In this document: piece by piece, positions 60,789 to 64,000 of the stretch
How the letters are laid out: every line of letters begins with the position of its first letter
Numbering within the stretch: the stretch's first letter is position 1
Source: an uncultured Flavobacteriaceae bacterium
GTDB taxonomy: Bacteria > Bacteroidota > Bacteroidia > Flavobacteriales > Flavobacteriaceae
Assembly (NCBI GenBank): GCA_947494565.1
Contig: CANLVG010000009.1
Span: forward strand, 1 to 64,000
Length of the DNA: 64,000 bases
Reading direction: 5' to 3'
Notes under the pieces: generated by a model
The model's database searches: none
What the model was told of the DNA's origin: nothing
What the model saw: only the letters and a program-made list of their open reading frames with translations
Position numbers and translations under genes: made by a program

Positions 60789-63422
60789 TCATTCTGTTTT
60801 CAAACTTTTAGCGGGATCGTTCAAGGCCGCTTTGATCGATTGAAAGCTTACGGTCAAAAGGGTAATCCCCAACGTGCCAAAGGCGGCCGATGCAAAAATC
60901 CACCAGCTCAATTCCGCACGATAGTTATAGTCTTGAATCCATATGCTCATATAGTAATAGCCAATGGGTATAGCAATACAGCAGGAAATAAGTACCAAGG
61001 TGACAAAATCTTTCGACAGTAATCTCCAAAGGCTAAGTACGGATGCTCCGAGCACTTTTCGAACCCCGATTTCCTTGGTTCGTTGCTCCGCTATAAAGGC
61101 TGAGAGGCCAAAGATGCCCAAACAACTGATACAAATCGCCAACAAGGCAAAAAACGTTGCCAATTTACCCATACGTTCTTCATCTACGAAATTTTGGGCG
61201 TACTCATCATCTAAAAAAGTATAGGAGAACAAACTTTTTGGATCATATTGGTTGAATACTTTTTCAATATGGGCGAGGGCCTCTTTTGTCTGTCCTTCGT
61301 TTGCAAGTTTGATATTGATGAAGCTCAGGAATCGGCCGTAGTGTAGGGTGAAGATAGTAGGCCGCACTTGCTCATAAGGAGAACGCGTGACCATATCCTT
61401 GACCACGCCTATAATCTTGAAAGGACCCATGGTTCCCCATTGCACCATTTCACCGACCGGATTTTCAAGACCCATGTATTTCACTGCCGTCTCGTTGACG
61501 ATAAAGGCCAGAGAGTCGCTTTTGAAATCACGTGAAAAATCGCGTCCTTGTTTGATTTCCCAATCGATCATTTCTCCGAAACCATGAGTGGATCTCAAGG
61601 TGTTGAATTCTTCGCTCATTGCAGGGTCTTTGCCTTTCCAGTCAAAACCGCTATTGGTCGTAAACGTGCCGGTAATCAGCACATCGGATGCAGCTACTTC
61701 CTTCACATCATTTGATCGTAAAAGCGCTTCACGTATTGTTTCAAAACCGTTGCGTACCTCTGGGTCGTTGATGGGTACATAAACCAATTGCTCCTTATCA
61801 TAGCCAAGAGGTCTTTCCTTGACATGTTTTAATTGTCGGTAAATCGAAACGGTTCCGATAATCAGAATCACTGAAATAGTAAACTGAAAAATGACCAATA
61901 CCTTTCTAAAATTGGAAGCGCCTTGCCCACCGCTGAAGGTGCCCTTGAGCACTTGAACAGGTCGAAAAGACGAAAGGTAAAAAGCCGGATAGCTTCCAGC
62001 AATGAATCCGGTAATGATAACGAACAATAAGCATAGCAACCAAAACCACGGACTTGCATAAGGAATTCCGACCGTCTTTCCGGTCAAATCATTAAAGAAG
62101 GGCAACCCGATCAAAACCAGTAGTAATGAGATGATAAAAGCCAAAAAGACAACCAGTAGTGATTCCATCTGAAATTGGAGTACCAATTGATTTTTCAACG
62201 AACCTATTGTTTTTCTAATACCGACCTCTCTGGCCCGTTTAACCGATTTGGCGGTACTCAAGTTCATAAAGTTGATACAGGCCAACAAAAGAATGAAGAT
62301 GCCAATGATTCCGAACATCCAAACACGTTGAATCGCTCCACCGGTATTCACACCATTTTCAAAACGGGAATACAGATGCCATTTTTTCATAGGATGCAAA
62401 TGGATAGTCGGTCTCGTTTGCGCACCAAAATTCCCTTCATCCTTGATATTATCGTATTTCGCATCTTTGATCAAGGTGGATACTTTGGCCATGTCGGCAC
62501 CGTCCGCTACTTGCACATAGGTTTGAAACCAGTTGTTGCCCCAACCTAAGCGCTCCTCAAAATTCGCTGTAGTGTTCAGTAACTCCCAAGGCGCAATAAA
62601 AGTAAGATCGGCGAAATCGGAATTTTGAGGTAGGTCTCTGTAGACACCGCCGACACGTGCTTCCATCCCTGTGCCGATCCGTACGGTTTGACCCATAGGG
62701 TCTTTAGATCCGAACAACGCCTTGGCAGTGGTTTCGGACAATAACATGGATGTAGGGTCTTCAAGTGCCTGCCTACTACCTTTTACCATTTGAAGGGATA
62801 GCATATGCACGATGCCGGGCTCCATGAAGTTACCGGCTCGTGAGATTTTAGTCTCATTTTGTTCGCCTACTGATAAAAGTTGATCATTTATGAATGAGCT
62901 TAAGACCACATGGCTAAAATGATCGTTGTATATGGTTCGGAGAACAGGGGCCAACTGCATCGGTTGGTTGACGGCCGTCTTTACTTCTCCACTGAATGTC
63001 TGCGTTTGCATTACCTGTGCAATGTTGTCATAGTTTTCGAACTCTTGGTTATAGGAGAGCTCACCATATACCCATATACCTATAAGTATGGTTGCTGCCA
63101 TGCCTAAGGCAAGCCCACCGATATTCAGGAGTGAATACCATTTGTCGGCTAACATATTGCGATACCCTATTTTGAAGTGACTTTTGTACATGCTATAATT
63201 CATAGTGGTCATTGAAATTGTTTTTTTAAGGGCAAAAGGCCGCAAATAGTTTATGACTTGGTAATAGTAGTTTAGCGTAGCCCGGAAAGAAGAATATTGG
63301 TTTAAGTCCATATGGAACTTTTCCTCAAGATCTCCTAATACCTCTTCCGTCAATTCGGCTCTGACAAGCCATTTTAAAAGGCTTGCTGCTCGTTTTGGCG
63401 GTATGTTTTTGTGATGGGACAT
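60789..63422 (-). CDS. FtsX/MacB-type ABC transporter permease with prefix domain
   Basis: An 877-residue inner-membrane protein. Residues 1-70 are the permease prefix domain seen on PadR-linked permeases (RAASLLKWLVRAELTEEVLG, DLEEKFHMDLNQYSSFRATL). Then a membrane helix at about 100, a MacB-like periplasmic domain, three FtsX helices around 370-500 (ILLLACINFMNLSTAKSVKR, AREVGIRKTIG), a second periplasmic domain and a second FtsX set near the C-terminus (AFIAEQRTKEIGVRKVLGAS). No ATPase gene adjoins, as is common for this type. It follows the PadR regulator by 8 bases and is almost surely controlled by it. Substrate unknown. Confidence 0.93.
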   Translation of the reverse strand: MSHHKNIPPKRAASLLKWLVRAELTEEVLGDLEEKFHMDLNQYSSFRATLNYYYQVINYLRPFALKKTISMTTMNYSMYKSHFKIGYRNMLADKWYSLLNIGGLALGMAATILIGIWVYGELSYNQEFENYDNIAQVMQTQTFSGEVKTAVNQPMQLAPVLRTIYNDHFSHVVLSSFINDQLLSVGEQNETKISRAGNFMEPGIVHMLSLQMVKGSRQALEDPTSMLLSETTAKALFGSKDPMGQTVRIGTGMEARVGGVYRDLPQNSDFADLTFIAPWELLNTTANFEERLGWGNNWFQTYVQVADGADMAKVSTLIKDAKYDNIKDEGNFGAQTRPTIHLHPMKKWHLYSRFENGVNTGGAIQRVWMFGIIGIFILLLACINFMNLSTAKSVKRAREVGIRKTIGSLKNQLVLQFQMESLLVVFLAFIISLLLVLIGLPFFNDLTGKTVGIPYASPWFWLLCLLFVIITGFIAGSYPAFYLSSFRPVQVLKGTFSGGQGASNFRKVLVIFQFTISVILIIGTVSIYRQLKHVKERPLGYDKEQLVYVPINDPEVRNGFETIREALLRSNDVKEVAASDVLITGTFTTNSGFDWKGKDPAMSEEFNTLRSTHGFGEMIDWEIKQGRDFSRDFKSDSLAFIVNETAVKYMGLENPVGEMVQWGTMGPFKIIGVVKDMVTRSPYEQVRPTIFTLHYGRFLSFINIKLANEGQTKEALAHIEKVFNQYDPKSLFSYTFLDDEYAQNFVDEERMGKLATFFALLAICISCLGIFGLSAFIAEQRTKEIGVRKVLGASVLSLWRLLSKDFVTLVLISCCIAIPIGYYYMSIWIQDYNYRAELSWWIFASAAFGTLGITLLTVSFQSIKAALNDPAKSLKTE

Positions 63423-63430
63423 CGAAGTTG

Positions 63431-63769
63431 TTATACTTGGAAGGTGAATTTTGTAAGTGCCGGGTATTGACTCCAGAGCGAAGTTCTTAGTTCCCTTGAT
63501 GCAATCAATGCTTTTTGGCCGCTGGCCGAAATAGTATATATTCTTTTCCTCCTTCCCCCTCGCAAGGCGGTTGGTTTCCCTATTTCAGAGGTTAGAAACC
63601 CTTTTTTGCTCAATCGGTCCAAAGTAGAATGGGTCGCTCCAATGGAAACGGATTTTCCGGTCTGGGATTCAAATTCTTCCGCTATTCGCAACGAGTAGGC
63701 TTGTTCTTCAAGAATGCCCACCAACAACAGTATGATTTCTTCAAATTCTCCTAATCGTGCTTCTTTCAT
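63431..63769 (-). CDS. PadR family transcriptional regulator
   Basis: A 112-residue winged-helix repressor: LGEFEEIILLLVGILEEQAY, SLRIAEEFESQTGKSVSIGA, THSTLDRLSKKGFL and RRKRIYTISASGQKAL (wing). Lacks the long C-terminal dimerisation extension, so subfamily 2. Start: ATG at 63769; a TTG two codons upstream is less likely. Eight bases before the permease gene, one operon. An inverted repeat embracing the promoter upstream (63820-63862) is the likely operator, implying autoregulation. Confidence 0.93.
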   Translation of the reverse strand: MKEARLGEFEEIILLLVGILEEQAYSLRIAEEFESQTGKSVSIGATHSTLDRLSKKGFLTSEIGKPTALRGGRRKRIYTISASGQKALIASRELRTSLWSQYPALTKFTFQV

Positions 63770-63819
63770 GGTCAAAACATTTTTAAGTGGAAGTACTTTT
63801 AATGATTGTATAATACTAG

Positions 63820-63862
63820 ATTGTAGAACAAATATAATAGAATTATTCTTTTATTCTACAAT
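63820..63862. promoter_or_regulatory. PadR-permease promoter with flanking inverted repeat
   Basis: Minus-strand TATATTTG (63829-63836), with TTG 22 bases upstream, forms the promoter. It is framed by ATTGTAGAA (63820-63828) and TTCTACAAT (63854-63862), a perfect 9-bp inverted repeat, arm centres 34 bp apart. Confidence 0.6.
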
Positions 63863-64000
63863 TTAGAAAGTAATTAATAATTCTATGCATTCGAAAGAGG
63901 GTAAAAAGCCGATAAATCGGATCGCCTTCACGCACCGATCGTTTCGAGAATTCCCGCTACCAAAAAAGAATGTTGTAACGCAAAGGTATCATGTGTTTTG

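Noticed and set aside
63885-64000. Plus-strand frame from ATG 63885 open to the window end (starts MHSKEGKKPINRIAF)
   Set aside because: Only 38 codons visible, no promoter match, composition not clearly coding; cannot be told from chance without sequence beyond 64000.

Overview
The window is one contiguous stretch of a chromosome from a marine-type member of the Flavobacteriaceae (Bacteroidota). Evidence for this is a PorP/SprF-type type IX secretion (T9SS) outer-membrane protein next to secreted proteins with type B (gliding-motility-associated) C-terminal sorting domains, many Bacteroidota-only families (DUF5916, DUF4295, DUF4920, DUF6249, DUF2911, DUF4369), near absence of Shine-Dalgarno sequences, and many upstream sites fitting the Bacteroidota promoter (TTG/TTTG, about 19-21 bases, TAnnTTTG). 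A Maribacter/Zobellia/Arenibacter-like genus is a guess. No rRNA, tRNA, CRISPR array, prophage, insertion sequence or transposase was seen.

Layout. 1-7295: surface/adhesion locus, with the 3' end of a repeat-rich protein, a PorP/SprF protein and, on either side of it, two large Asp-rich secreted proteins with thrombospondin type 3-like repeats and T9SS type B tails. 7432-9733: IPP isomerase, QueD/PTPS-like enzyme, mannose-6-phosphate isomerase, a small conserved protein. 9781-21935 (all minus): DUF4369 lipoprotein, DUF819 membrane protein, HAD phosphatase, three tandem DUF5916 paralogues each with its own copy of the same promoter, and a bifunctional penicillin-binding protein 1A. 22040-27850: S1/P1 nuclease, AlkB-like dioxygenase coupled to an AraC regulator, a small secreted protein, DoxX/MOSC pair, and an ECF sigma factor with a probable membrane partner and a divergent DUF6249 membrane protein. 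28029-32311: sodium/solute symporter, myo-inositol oxygenase, Tat-exported Gfo/Idh/MocA oxidoreductase and a small secreted protein, a probable inositol/polyol uptake and oxidation locus.

32667-42657: HtpG, TetR plus ABC1/UbiB kinase, FabH, CoA-binding protein, a second sodium/solute symporter, RecR and a 2-oxoacid dehydrogenase E2. 42802-54979: outer-membrane beta-barrel protein, TPR lipoprotein, DEDDh exonuclease, then a housekeeping run: FAH-family hydrolase, Hpt, CinA, ribosomal proteins L28, L33 and DUF4295, FtsY, DUF2911, amidase, DHFR-like protein, RimO. 55106-60358: IlvE, DUF4920, MnmD-like methyltransferase, TIGR01777 epimerase, GrpE, DnaJ. 60359-64000: a possible small RNA, a FtsX-type ABC permease and its PadR regulator with a dyad operator candidate.

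The features most worth a second look are the triplicated DUF5916 genes with duplicated promoter and a patch suggesting gene conversion, the inositol oxygenase locus, a promoter-hairpin-terminator unit after dnaJ, several perfect inverted repeats in regulator intergenic regions (ECF sigma, PadR, TetR, fabH), a DnaJ with half a zinc-finger domain, and an E2 with Asn in its HxxxDG motif. Nothing here is clearly a wholly new multi-gene system; the accessory parts are the surface-protein, DUF5916 and inositol loci.
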